A stretch of DNA of 64,000 bases from Prolixibacteraceae bacterium JC049 (GTDB lineage Bacteria; Bacteroidota; Bacteroidia; Bacteroidales; Prolixibacteraceae). The notes under the pieces are model-generated. The model worked only from the letters and a program-made list of their open reading frames with translations. It was not told the DNA's origin and ran no database searches. How positions within the stretch are numbered: position 1 is the stretch's first letter; each line of letters begins with the position of its first letter. The stretch spans positions 806,381 through 870,380 of the forward strand of contig SACZ01000001.1 in NCBI GenBank assembly GCA_023369685.1. The letters run 5' to 3'. Shown here piece after piece: positions 46,854-55,344 of this stretch. The position numbers and the translations under genes were made by a program.

Positions 46854-48236
46854 TTACTGCAAGTAGGAGTTGACAGTGTTATTCCTTGTTTGTACATGAT
46901 CTTTTAACGTTTCTACTGTAGAGTCGAATTGGCCATCACTTTTAATAAATGTGTAGCCCGATTCTTCGGCATAAGCATATTCTTTTATCAGTTCGTAATA
47001 TTTAGAATAAGTGCTTGTTAGTGTAGCTGGGACAAAAACGTCATCTATAAATTGTTGAAGGTACTCTTCGTAGGTTGCTTTGTATTCTGGCTGGTCAATG
47101 ATATATGAAATCAAAGGCCAGTTGTTGCCTACTTCATCCATTGATAAACTTAATGCGCCTCCTTGTTTCCCTTCTTGAAAAGCTTCATTATTATCCCAGG
47201 GAATCCATGTAAGTAAACCGCTTGTAGGATCATTGTAAAGGTAGTAGTTGTGTGTCATCTTGCCATAAGTGTCCCAGTTTTGAATAACATTGTTGGCTGC
47301 CAGATATTTTAGGAATACGTCTACATTAAATACCTTTTCTAGGTTGTTTCTCCATGTTGCGGCATCGGTAGTTCGAAGTGAACTATTAATAGCATCATAT
47401 AGTGCTTTTACATCAGTGTAATTGGGCGATTCTTCATTTGTTTTTATTTCCATCTCTTCTGTGTCGTAAGTGCCATTTGCAAAAGAAGCTGCATCGCCAT
47501 CTGGTTTATATAGATTGCCAGTGCCATTGGCAAACTGAGTCTTTATTAGTGTGTCGTCAACTTCTTCTACTAGAGCATATACCCCGTAGTATTGTGGTCC
47601 GTTACCATTGTTGACATAAACCACGCAAAATGCCGATTGCGAAGAAGCCAAACCAAACTGGCGAAACAGATCGGCTGCTACCTTTTCTCGCATAAGAGAA
47701 GCATCGTTGAAGTTATTTTTTAGATTAAGTTGCTTAAAACCGAAAAAACGTTGGTCTTTTATGGCTGGGTAGTCGTCTTCAAACTGATCGAAATCTAATT
47801 TGAAAGATAACTTGTTTATGCCTGCTCTGTATGATGAGTGTAGACTGGAGTTGCCTTTATAACGAATACCAACATGATACCATTCGGTGTCATTAAATCT
47901 GACAGTGCATGGAACAAACATAGGATTGGTGGATGAAAATCTTTCCCCAGGTCGATTTCCTCCTGAACCTAAAATTGAAGATAAGTTAGATTGCATCTTT
48001 GTCCAATCGTCACTGGCAATGGTAATGTCAAACTGGAGTACTTCATTTTGGTTGAAAACGACATCGTAGTTTAATTCCGCATTAACGCTATGTGTGTCAT
48101 CATCCCAGTCGGGATAGTTGGTCATGTCAATATTTTCCGGATCTTCTTCAGTAGTTTCAACTGTTAAATCATCTTCTCTACAAGCTCCGAATACTAATAG
48201 AAGAAGTGCTGCTGTGGCAAATAGTATATTTTTCAT
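46854..48236 (-). CDS. CotH-type protein kinase, lipoprotein
   Basis: 460 residues with a lipobox at 'LVFGAC' (Cys19), so anchored to a membrane outside the cytosol. The CotH fold is recognised by 'WYHVGIRYKGNSSL', 'INKLSFKLDFDQF', 'GFKQLNLKNNFNDASLMREKVAADLFRQFG', 'GNLYKPDG', and the active-site segments 'NWDTYGKMTHNYYLY' (Asp322, Asn330) and 'LTWIPWDNNEAF' (Asp348). CotH proteins are atypical secreted kinases: the Bacillus member phosphorylates spore-coat protein. ATP is not normally available outside the cell, so the phosphate donor here is an open question. It is the last gene of the VTC-DUF4956-DUF2490-CotH set. Confidence 0.88.
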   Translation of the reverse strand: MKNILFATAALLLLVFGACREDDLTVETTEEDPENIDMTNYPDWDDDTHSVNAELNYDVVFNQNEVLQFDITIASDDWTKMQSNLSSILGSGGNRPGERFSSTNPMFVPCTVRFNDTEWYHVGIRYKGNSSLHSSYRAGINKLSFKLDFDQFEDDYPAIKDQRFFGFKQLNLKNNFNDASLMREKVAADLFRQFGLASSQSAFCVVYVNNGNGPQYYGVYALVEEVDDTLIKTQFANGTGNLYKPDGDAASFANGTYDTEEMEIKTNEESPNYTDVKALYDAINSSLRTTDAATWRNNLEKVFNVDVFLKYLAANNVIQNWDTYGKMTHNYYLYNDPTSGLLTWIPWDNNEAFQEGKQGGALSLSMDEVGNNWPLISYIIDQPEYKATYEEYLQQFIDDVFVPATLTSTYSKYYELIKEYAYAEESGYTFIKSDGQFDSTVETLKDHVQTRNNTVNSYLQ

Positions 48237-48247
48237 GATCGTATTTT

Positions 48248-48889
48248 TTAGAATTTAATTTTATATCCAACACTGATAATGTGTTTGTTAAGGTATTCGT
48301 TGTTGTAGTAATCGAATTTGTAGCTAACTCCCAGGTAGTTCTTTTTGAATAGTTTGTAATCGGCACCAAGGGTATAGCGGGTTTTGTGTAGTCCACCTTC
48401 ATTTAAATCCTGAAAGAGCTGAAAGGCAACAAAAGGAGTGATTTTACATTTCGGTATATCGTATTTCAGTCCAGCTTTATAGCGTAAGAAGTTTTTGTTG
48501 TCTACGTCGTCGTCGGCATAATTGCTATACATTAATCGAAGCGAAGGTTCGAATCGCCCGAATTCTTTCTTGACAGTAGCACTAAAAGCATATCGTCCAA
48601 AATATTCAGTGTCTTTATTGTTGCGCAAATTACTAACCAGTCCGTAGGTTGCTCCCAGGTAAATTAGTTTCGAAGCTTTGTATTGCAGTTCTCCTTCTAA
48701 AAGGTATTTGTCTAGTGATAACTCATTATCGAATCGGAACTCGGGAGTTATTGTAAGCTTTACCTTTTTTATGGGTTTAAAACTTAAATCGATTTTTGTT
48801 CTGGTTTGAAATTCATTTTCTACTTCTTGGGCAAAGTTGATTTTATAACATATTACCAGAATTATAATTGCTAATATTTTTGTTTTCAT
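48248..48889 (-). CDS. DUF2490-type outer-membrane beta-barrel protein
   Basis: 213 residues with a signal peptide (about 1-20). The rest alternates hydrophobic and polar residues in about ten beta strands ('LTITPEFRFDNEL', 'LEGELQYKASKLIYLGATYGLV', 'LGADYKLFKKNYLGVSYKFDYY') and ends 'ISVGYKIKF', an aromatic C-terminus as expected for barrels inserted by BamA. It matches the DUF2490 family, whose function is unknown. It sits 11 bp before cotH and 45 bp after the DUF4956 gene. Confidence 0.8.
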   Translation of the reverse strand: MKTKILAIIILVICYKINFAQEVENEFQTRTKIDLSFKPIKKVKLTITPEFRFDNELSLDKYLLEGELQYKASKLIYLGATYGLVSNLRNNKDTEYFGRYAFSATVKKEFGRFEPSLRLMYSNYADDDVDNKNFLRYKAGLKYDIPKCKITPFVAFQLFQDLNEGGLHKTRYTLGADYKLFKKNYLGVSYKFDYYNNEYLNKHIISVGYKIKF

Positions 48890-48934
48890 CTGATCAATGT
48901 TTTTTGTGTTTAACTACTGATTGAGAGTGGTAAT

Positions 48935-49672
48935 TTATTCGTGACTACCAGGAGGTGGCGAATGATGTTTTTCATGTTTGCCATTTACATTGTAATAAAG
49001 TGTTATGTCAGCCACATCTTTTAGAAAATCGATTTTCTGAATTTCATAGCGTTTAATGTCTATGCCGGTACGCTCTCTAAGGTCGGCCAGTAAGGTCTCT
49101 TCGTTTTCTGAATGGATATTTTCAATTTTCTCGTATATCAATCGAATGGAACCTTCTTGCTTGAGCATTAGTCGTTTTTCTAAGAGCCATAAGCCATATA
49201 CAATAGCTGCATTGGTGAATAAAAGCTCGACATAGCTTACCTTTTTGTTGGATAGAGCATTGATGACAGATATGCCAATAACAATGAATAAGTAGGTCAT
49301 TTCCTTTATTGGAATAGCGTCAGTTCGGTAGCGAATAATACCAAATATGGCGAATAGTCCTAAAGCAAATCCTAACTCTAACTTTACGCTGTTAAGCAGA
49401 AAACTAAGCAGGAAAACAACTGTTCCAACAGATAGGAAACTGAAATAGAAATCTTTTCTACGACTGTTTTTAGCATACATGTAATGAACCACTAAAAAGG
49501 TGACAAAAAGATTAAGTGCGAGTCGTACTAACAACTCTGAAAAATCACCGACATTAATGATTTTTATTCCCAAGAAGCGAAGCTGCTCTTCCCAGTTGGT
49601 CAACTCTTCCATGTTAACTCCATTATTATTTAGGTTTTTTAAAGTATCGATAATTGTTGCTGTAGTATTCAT
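48935..49672 (-). CDS. DUF4956 membrane protein
   Basis: 245 residues. About four to five membrane segments lie in residues 45-180, including the family core 'LELGFALGLFAIFGIIRYRTDAIPIKEMTYLFIVIGISVINAL', followed by a cytosolic C-terminal domain (about 180-245) ending in a His/Pro-rich tail (HHSPPPGSHE). DUF4956 proteins are commonly found next to VTC-domain and CotH genes. Their biochemical role is not known; a channel or scaffold for a phosphate carrier is speculation. It starts 9 bp after the VTC gene. Confidence 0.85.
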   Translation of the reverse strand: MNTTATIIDTLKNLNNNGVNMEELTNWEEQLRFLGIKIINVGDFSELLVRLALNLFVTFLVVHYMYAKNSRRKDFYFSFLSVGTVVFLLSFLLNSVKLELGFALGLFAIFGIIRYRTDAIPIKEMTYLFIVIGISVINALSNKKVSYVELLFTNAAIVYGLWLLEKRLMLKQEGSIRLIYEKIENIHSENEETLLADLRERTGIDIKRYEIQKIDFLKDVADITLYYNVNGKHEKHHSPPPGSHE

Positions 49673-49681
49673 AGCGATTGA

Positions 49682-50482
49682 TTAAAAGTTATACAAACCA
49701 GGGGTGTCTAATGTATTTTCTAGCATTTTGACTTTGTGTTTGAACGCATTTCGTTTTATAGAGTGTTCAGTAATTGTCCGTCCTATGCAGTATTTACTAA
49801 AGCCTGATGCTTTTATGCGTTGATCTCGTAGCGTTTTAGCCAATGGTGATGCAGATGGTTTTCCATTTGATTTTATTTCTACAATAACTAGGTTGTCAAG
49901 AGTAATTGTAGTCTTTTTCGACTTAAAGCTTAGCATGAAGTCGATGGTGCATCGTTCGTTAAAATTCTTACTTACAAGTGTTATGCGAGAGAAGTTATTC
50001 ACCAGCGATGGCGACAAATCTTCTTTGGAGAATGGAGTAGTAGATTGGATAAAACTATTTTCTATATCAGAGAATTCTGTTTCACTTGAGAGAGTGGATA
50101 TACGTTTTTTAATGGTTCTCTTTTTATTGTTTTTAAATTTTACTTCGAGAAAGCTAAGCCCACTGATTACATAACTACGACGTCTTATTTTATATCGATT
50201 AAGTTTACCATTATGGTGAGCTGTAAACATGGAATTGGTATCGGTGTCATAATAAGTTGTAGCGTACGGTAGCGCAACTTCTCCATTTATATTTAAAACG
50301 AAATAAAAAGGATAGACTTGTGGCAATAAAACAGGCAAGTTGGATTTGTGAAACCAATATTTGGTGTCAATTCGATTCATTAGCTTCACTTGGTCCATTT
50401 CGTCTAATTGAATAGGTGCGAAATTATTTGCCTCTCTTATCTTCATATTACCTGTTTTTAATTCGTGTTTTATTGAATTCAT
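49682..50482 (-). CDS. VTC-domain polyphosphate polymerase-like protein
   Basis: 266 residues, entirely soluble. The tunnel-fold residues of the VTC/TTM superfamily are all visible: Arg37/Asp39/Lys41 in 'NRIDTKYWF', Arg96/Lys98/Arg100 in 'NRYKIRRRSY', Glu113/Lys115 in 'FLEVKFK', a basic 'KKRTIKKR', Glu177/Arg178 in 'NERCTIDF', Glu202/Lys204 in 'VIVEIKS', and Ser229/Lys230 in 'GFSKYCIG'. In yeast, Vtc4 uses these residues to polymerise ATP gamma-phosphate into polyphosphate. An alternative start is the ATG at 50446. It is the first gene of the set, starting on the minus strand after a 246-bp gap in which no clear promoter was found. Confidence 0.88.
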   Translation of the reverse strand: MNSIKHELKTGNMKIREANNFAPIQLDEMDQVKLMNRIDTKYWFHKSNLPVLLPQVYPFYFVLNINGEVALPYATTYYDTDTNSMFTAHHNGKLNRYKIRRRSYVISGLSFLEVKFKNNKKRTIKKRISTLSSETEFSDIENSFIQSTTPFSKEDLSPSLVNNFSRITLVSKNFNERCTIDFMLSFKSKKTTITLDNLVIVEIKSNGKPSASPLAKTLRDQRIKASGFSKYCIGRTITEHSIKRNAFKHKVKMLENTLDTPGLYNF

Positions 50483-50727
50483 TTTGAAGGTATAGAGAGT
50501 GCGAGATGTTGAAAAACGGAATCGACGAATCGGGAAAGTTTATCTGCGAATTGAATGGTTTTACAACCAAGTAGAAATAGAGAATATGCTCTGATAAAGA
50601 TAAATTTTGAGATTGTCTGATATTCAGATTACAGATTTAGGTTAAAAAGTGACAATTGTAGTTTTATGTTTTCGATTAAATTAGGACATTTGTTACTGGA
50701 AAAAAATAAACACTAAAAAATATACGG

Positions 50728-52929
50728 ATGAAAAGTATGTTATCTGTAATCGGAATGTTTTTGTTGGTTTTTGCTTCGTATGCGCAAAATGGAACCAAGC
50801 AATTGCAAATTACCGATTTTACAAGAGATTATAGCTTCTCGGCCAAATCGGTTTATGGTTTGCGTTCGATGAGTGATGGTTTACATTATACCACTTTAGA
50901 AGGACGCACAAAGATTGTGAAGTATAGCTATAAAACAGGCAAGCAGGTAGCTGTTTTGTTTGATATTTCTAAACAAGAAGATAGTCCGATAAAATCGTTT
51001 TCAGATTATACTTTTAGTGACGATGAGACCAAAATCTTATTGACAACCAATATTAAGTCGATTTACCGCCATTCGTATACTGCACAATATTACATCTGGA
51101 ATTCGGTAACCAGCGAATTAATTGCTTTGTCGGAGAAGAAAGAGCAGCAGTTGGCTACTTTCTCTCCAAATGGCGAGCGCGTGGCTTTTGTATATAAGAA
51201 TAACCTGTACATAAAAAGTTTGCGTTTCAAAACAGAGCATCAGGTAACTTTTGACGGAGAGTATAACAAGATTATAAATGGAGCTCCGGATTGGGTTTAC
51301 GAAGAAGAATTTGCATTCAATAAAGCATTTGCATGGTCGCCAGATAGTAAGTTGTTGGCTTACTATAAGTTTAATGAAACAGAGGTGCCATTGTTTGGTA
51401 TGACTATGTTCAAAGGAGCAAAACCATCTTATGATGCCAATGCTTTATATCCATCGAACCATACATTTAAGTATCCAAAAGCTGGCGAGAAAAACTCGGT
51501 GGTGGAATTGTATGTGTACGACTTGAAAGTGAAAAAAAGCATTTCAGTTGACGTGGGGGAAGAGACGGATCAGTACATTCCTCGCATTAAGTGGACTCGC
51601 GATGCCAACAAGTTGTGTGTGCTGCGCATGAATCGTCATCAGAATAAATTGGATTTCCTGATGGTGAATGGAAAAACAGGTTATTCAAAGGTGATTATGA
51701 CAGAGAAAAATGATCGCTTCGTAGATGAAGGTCATTTGGATAACTTGTATTTCATGAAAGATGGTAAGCATTTCTTATTTACTAGTGAAAAGAGTGGTTA
51801 CACACATATTTATATGTATAACTTGAATGGTTTCGAAGTAAAACAGATTACTAAAGGCGATTTTGATGTGACTAACTTTTATGGTTACGATACAAAGCGT
51901 CGTTTGTTTTATTACCAGGCAGCGGCACAAACGCCTATGCAACGTGAAGTGTACTTTGTGAGTTTAGATGGAAAGAAAAAAGGTAAATTAACCACTAAAG
52001 ATGGAACCAATAATGCAGTGTTTAGTGCAGGGTACCAGTATTTCATCAATTACTTCTCGAATGTTGAAACTCCAACTTTGGTAACGCTTAACGATAGAAA
52101 AGGAAAACAAATTAGAGTATTGGAAGATAATGCAGCGTTGAAGCAGAAGTTGTCGGAATATGCTTTTAATAATAAGACATTCTTTAAAATTCCGGTAAGT
52201 AGTGGTTACGAATTGAATGCCTGGATGATTAAGCCAAAAGGTTTCGATGCTAATAAGAAATATCCGGTTTTGATGACTCAATATAGTGGTCCCAATTCAC
52301 AACAAGTATTAGATCGTTGGGGATTGTCGTGGTACAACTATTTAGCACAAGAAGGCTATGTTGTCGTTTGTGTCGATCCTCGAGGAACAGGTGCACGTGG
52401 CGAAGAATTCAGAAAGTGTACTTATATGCAGTTGGGTAAATACGAATCGGACGATCAGGTGGAAGTAGCGCAATGGTTGGCCAAGCAGGCTTACGTAGAT
52501 GCCGAGAATATTGCTATCTGGGGATGGAGCTTTGGTGGTTTCATGGTGAACCTTTGCTTAGAAAAAGGAAATGGCGTATTTGCTGCAGGTATTTCGGTTG
52601 CACCAGTAACCAACTGGCGTTATTACGATAGTATCTACACCGAGCGTTATATGCGTACTCCAAAAGAGAATCCTGATGGATACGATGACAATTCGCCGCT
52701 AACACATGCCGATAAGTTGCAAGGCCGCTTGTTGTTGGTACACGGATCGGCTGATGATAATGTACATGTGCAGAATGCAATGGAATTTAGTGAGCAGCTG
52801 GTTCAAGCAGGAATTCAGTTTGATATGGCAATTTATACAAACAGAAACCATAGTATTTATGGTGGAAATACACGAACACATTTGTATAATCGCTTTACCG
52901 ATTTCTTGAATTTACATTTGAAAAAGTAA
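50728..52929 (+). CDS. Dipeptidyl peptidase IV (S9B family)
   Basis: 733 residues with a signal peptide (about 1-19). An N-terminal beta-propeller is followed by an alpha/beta-hydrolase domain. The catalytic Ser601 is in 'WGWSFGGF', the Asp in 'HGSADDNVH' (about 676), and His708 in 'NRNHSIYG'. The DPP IV-specific double-glutamate motif 'DWVYEEEFAF', which binds the substrate N-terminus, is present. It should be a periplasmic enzyme that removes Xaa-Pro dipeptides. Length (about 720-760 in the family) is normal. It is a single gene with its own terminator. Confidence 0.95.
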   Translation: MKSMLSVIGMFLLVFASYAQNGTKQLQITDFTRDYSFSAKSVYGLRSMSDGLHYTTLEGRTKIVKYSYKTGKQVAVLFDISKQEDSPIKSFSDYTFSDDETKILLTTNIKSIYRHSYTAQYYIWNSVTSELIALSEKKEQQLATFSPNGERVAFVYKNNLYIKSLRFKTEHQVTFDGEYNKIINGAPDWVYEEEFAFNKAFAWSPDSKLLAYYKFNETEVPLFGMTMFKGAKPSYDANALYPSNHTFKYPKAGEKNSVVELYVYDLKVKKSISVDVGEETDQYIPRIKWTRDANKLCVLRMNRHQNKLDFLMVNGKTGYSKVIMTEKNDRFVDEGHLDNLYFMKDGKHFLFTSEKSGYTHIYMYNLNGFEVKQITKGDFDVTNFYGYDTKRRLFYYQAAAQTPMQREVYFVSLDGKKKGKLTTKDGTNNAVFSAGYQYFINYFSNVETPTLVTLNDRKGKQIRVLEDNAALKQKLSEYAFNNKTFFKIPVSSGYELNAWMIKPKGFDANKKYPVLMTQYSGPNSQQVLDRWGLSWYNYLAQEGYVVVCVDPRGTGARGEEFRKCTYMQLGKYESDDQVEVAQWLAKQAYVDAENIAIWGWSFGGFMVNLCLEKGNGVFAAGISVAPVTNWRYYDSIYTERYMRTPKENPDGYDDNSPLTHADKLQGRLLLVHGSADDNVHVQNAMEFSEQLVQAGIQFDMAIYTNRNHSIYGGNTRTHLYNRFTDFLNLHLKK

Positions 52930-52952
52930 TTTCAGAAAATAATATACAGAAG

Positions 52953-52980
52953 AAAAGCCAGCAAACGCTGGCTTTTCTTG
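52953..52980 (+). terminator. Terminator of the DPP IV gene
   Basis: The stem AAAAGCCAGC / GCTGGCTTTT with loop AAAC and a U-rich tail, 24 bp after the stop codon. Because the stem starts with As it can also serve the convergent gene at 53009. Confidence 0.9.
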
Positions 52981-53008
52981 TTATCTACCTTCAAGTGATT
53001 ATAAGGGG

Positions 53009-53470
53009 CTATAGAGTAGCAGGTTGTTTGGTGTCAGTAGTTTGTAAGATTTGGCATGTGTATGCACCTACCTGAATACAAACATTGTCGGTGTGGAAGG
53101 AATAAATAGGCTCATTTACTCCTGGATAGATTGGCCAGTATAGTTCACAGTTTGCTTCGGGTAGCGGAAATCCGGGAGGCAATTGTTGTGCTGCTTTGCA
53201 GGCACTAACAATACGATTTTGATTGATTGGACGACATCCCTCAAGGTGTTCTATTTTACGATGAGTAATTAGTCCACCATAGTTCCATATCTCAAAATAA
53301 GTTTCTGGATGTAATACTACAGGTGTTACTTGTAAGCAAACTTTATACCAGTCGTAAGGAGGGTTTGGAGAAACGGTGTCCTGAGCAAACATTAACTTAA
53401 CATCGACACCTAGAGGTCCATAATTACTTAGTGCTGCTTTAATTGCACTGTCAAATTTTTCGCAATTCAT
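53009..53470 (-). CDS. Hypothetical cytosolic protein
   Basis: 153 residues with no signal peptide and no membrane segment. It is rich in Pro, Tyr and Cys ('SPNPPYDWYKVCLQVTPVV', 'LPPGFPLPEANCELYWPIYPGVNEP', 'VCIQVGAYTCQILQTTDTKQPATL'). I do not recognise the family. A 17-bp inverted repeat lies 26 bp upstream of its start, suggesting regulated expression. The gene is followed by a terminator that serves both directions. Coding status is supported by its full, uninterrupted frame and own intergenic spaces. Confidence 0.7.
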   Translation of the reverse strand: MNCEKFDSAIKAALSNYGPLGVDVKLMFAQDTVSPNPPYDWYKVCLQVTPVVLHPETYFEIWNYGGLITHRKIEHLEGCRPINQNRIVSACKAAQQLPPGFPLPEANCELYWPIYPGVNEPIYSFHTDNVCIQVGAYTCQILQTTDTKQPATL

Positions 53471-53496
53471 AGTTCACAATTTTGGTTTTACAACAG

Positions 53497-53513
53497 TATC
53501 TAAATATTAGATA
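53497..53513. promoter_or_regulatory. Inverted repeat upstream of the 53009-53470 gene
   Basis: TATCTAA-ATA-TTAGATA: perfect 7-bp arms, 26 bp before the start codon. Operator-like, but the binding protein is unknown. Confidence 0.45.
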
Positions 53514-53602
53514 GTGTGAAATTATGAATTGGTGTTCTATATATCAATCGTAGAAATACTTAAAGAATTGACGTATATCTACTCTGTTGCTTAGCATTGT
53601 AT

Positions 53603-53962
53603 TTAAAACTGAATACTACATATTGAATCTTCAGCAGTGGAGTAGATCTTTGCACTATCAACTGTTTCGTTGTGAAAGTTGTTGATTGAATCGGCCAAAG
53701 TAAGATTGTTGCTTTTATTTAACTTCCCGGGAGGAAAACACCATAGAATAAGGCATATAAAACCGAATGCTAACTTAGGAGCTAGAAAGCGGGTTGAAAA
53801 TAGCATGGTGAAAAAGTCGAGCATTGAATTTTGTGTTGCTTTTCTTTCACATCCTTTAGCTAACATCGTTTGATGCAGCCTTGATTCAATTTGACTGTTG
53901 GGCTGGTGCTTGCGAGCATCGTTATTCAATAATTGACTGATATTTTGATCGAAGTTTTTCAT
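53603..53962 (-). CDS. Small single-pass membrane protein, possible anti-sigma partner
   Basis: 119 residues. A polar N-terminal half (1-62, 'MKNFDQNISQLLNNDARKHQPNSQIESRLHQTML') is followed by one membrane segment (about 63-77, 'LAFGFICLILWCF') and a short periplasmic tail. The gene begins 10 bp after the ECF sigma gene on the same strand, which is the usual place for an anti-sigma factor. The protein lacks a recognisable zinc-finger anti-sigma motif. The assignment rests on context and topology only. Confidence 0.6.
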   Translation of the reverse strand: MKNFDQNISQLLNNDARKHQPNSQIESRLHQTMLAKGCERKATQNSMLDFFTMLFSTRFLAPKLAFGFICLILWCFPPGKLNKSNNLTLADSINNFHNETVDSAKIYSTAEDSICSIQF

Positions 53963-53972
53963 GTTAACTGCT

Positions 53973-54548
53973 TTAATCGTTTAAAAATAAATACTGATGT
54001 TTACTTAGCTTCTGTTGCAAATGCTTGCGGGCATAATGCAATCTCGATTTAATGGTGCCAGAAGCAATATCCAGTATTTGCTCAATCTCTTTTACTGTGA
54101 AACCCTCGCGGTAGTACAGTAAAAATACTTCTCTGTGGTCGTTGCCTAATTTATCTAACTCGATAAATAACTGTTTCACCAACAGATCTTGTTCGTCTAT
54201 CTCTTTCCGTGAGTCATCGGAGTTAAAGCATGCCGGGTCGGAGTGTGCTCTGCTTCTAACTTCCAACCTGCGGTACTCGTTTTTACACATATTACTGGCA
54301 ATGGTAAAAATCCAGGTGGAAAACTTCTTTGACGGATCGAAATACTCGGGGTGTTGTATTACCTTCATAAAAAGATCTTGTAAGAAATCGTTTGCCGTAT
54401 CTGGGCAATGATTCAACATACGTAAAAAGTAGTAATACAATCGATCTTTGTATCTGGCATACAATTCCGAGAAGGCCTGCTGATCACCAGTGGCAATTAA
54501 ATTAACCAGTCGTTCATCTTTTATTTTCGAATATCTCTTTTTAAACAT
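53973..54548 (-). CDS. ECF RNA polymerase sigma factor
   Basis: 191 residues. Region 2 is 'FSELYARYKDRLYYYFLRMLNHCPDTANDFLQDLFMKVIQHPEYFDPSKKFSTWIFTIASNMCKNEYRR' and region 4 is 'DHREVFLLYYREGFTVKEIEQILDIASGTIKSRLHYARKHL'. It is an SigW/RpoE-like type, not the FecI type of the three PULs. It lies 10 bp upstream of a small membrane protein that may control it. A 14-bp perfect palindrome lies in its 5' leader. Confidence 0.93.
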   Translation of the reverse strand: MFKKRYSKIKDERLVNLIATGDQQAFSELYARYKDRLYYYFLRMLNHCPDTANDFLQDLFMKVIQHPEYFDPSKKFSTWIFTIASNMCKNEYRRLEVRSRAHSDPACFNSDDSRKEIDEQDLLVKQLFIELDKLGNDHREVFLLYYREGFTVKEIEQILDIASGTIKSRLHYARKHLQQKLSKHQYLFLND

Positions 54549-54561
54549 TGTTTAATCGGGT

Positions 54562-54575
54562 AGCATTGCAATGCT
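54562..54575. promoter_or_regulatory. Perfect palindrome upstream of ECF sigma gene
   Basis: AGCATTGCAATGCT is its own reverse complement over 14 bp, 13 bp before the sigma start codon. It is a possible operator or a leader RNA element. Confidence 0.45.
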
Positions 54576-54672
54576 GTTTTCGAATTGTCTTTTGGTTTTT
54601 GTACAGTTATACACGTTCAACTTTAATGGTTCAACGAATTTTAGTTTTTTTTCAGATTAATTCTGAAAACTA

Positions 54673-54702
54673 TTTGCTAAGATAGTTAAAACGTTATTTT
54701 TG
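54673..54702 (+). promoter_or_regulatory. Promoter of the GNAT gene
   Basis: TTTG (54673-54676), 18-bp spacer, TATTTTTG (54695-54702), 28 bp before the start at 54731: a full Bacteroidetes consensus promoter. Confidence 0.75.
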
Positions 54703-54730
54703 AACTTATATTGTAAAAATAAAACAAGCT

Positions 54731-55192
54731 ATGGAGTGGTTTGCAAAGAAATTTGAAGAGTTAACTGTAGATGAATTGTATCGAATTATTCAACTTCGAA
54801 TTAATGTGTTTGTAGTAGAGCAGGATTGTCCTTATGAAGATTGTGACGATAAGGATCAGGATGCGATTCACATTTTTGCAAAAGATGGTCAGCAAATTGT
54901 TGCCTACTCCAGAGTACTTCGTTCAGGAACTCGCTTTCCAGAACCATCTATTGGTCGTTTAATTGCTCATCAGTCGGTAAGAGGAACCGGAATGGGGAAA
55001 CAGGTGATGAGAAAATCCATAGAGCATATATTCAATGTATGGAATGAGCCTGTAATTAAAATTTCAGCTCAGGAATATTTAGAGGTATTTTATGCCAGCT
55101 TAGGATTTGAAATAGTATCGGAAGAATACCTGGAAGATGGAATTCCACACATGGAAATGCTTCTATCTCAAGATGGTTATAGCGTTGACTAA
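54731..55192 (+). CDS. ElaA-like GNAT N-acetyltransferase
   Basis: 153 residues. The start 'WFAKKFEELTVDELYRIIQLRINVFVVEQDCPYEDCDDKDQDAIHIFA' is the ElaA hallmark. The acetyl-CoA-binding loop follows ('IGRLIAHQSVRGTGMGKQVM', Q/RxxGxG/A). The substrate is unknown. It is a single gene with a clear promoter. Confidence 0.9.
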   Translation: MEWFAKKFEELTVDELYRIIQLRINVFVVEQDCPYEDCDDKDQDAIHIFAKDGQQIVAYSRVLRSGTRFPEPSIGRLIAHQSVRGTGMGKQVMRKSIEHIFNVWNEPVIKISAQEYLEVFYASLGFEIVSEEYLEDGIPHMEMLLSQDGYSVD

Positions 55193-55276
55193 TATGCTAT
55201 GAGCTTATTCTTGAAATTTGATTGATTTCTGGTTAAAAAACTGCAATTTTATAGTGTCTAATTGGTCGGATTTGAC

Positions 55277-55284
55277 TAGTTTTG
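55277..55284 (+). promoter_or_regulatory. Putative -7 promoter element of the IMP dehydrogenase gene
   Basis: TAGTTTTG, an exact TAnnTTTG match, 61 bp before the start at 55345. An AGGAGG-like sequence (55330) just before the ATG is one of the few ribosome sites in the window. Confidence 0.5.
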
Positions 55285-55344
55285 CGCAATTTTTAAATCA
55301 CATCAAGGTTTTTTTATAGAATTAATCAAGGAGGAATTTCAAAC

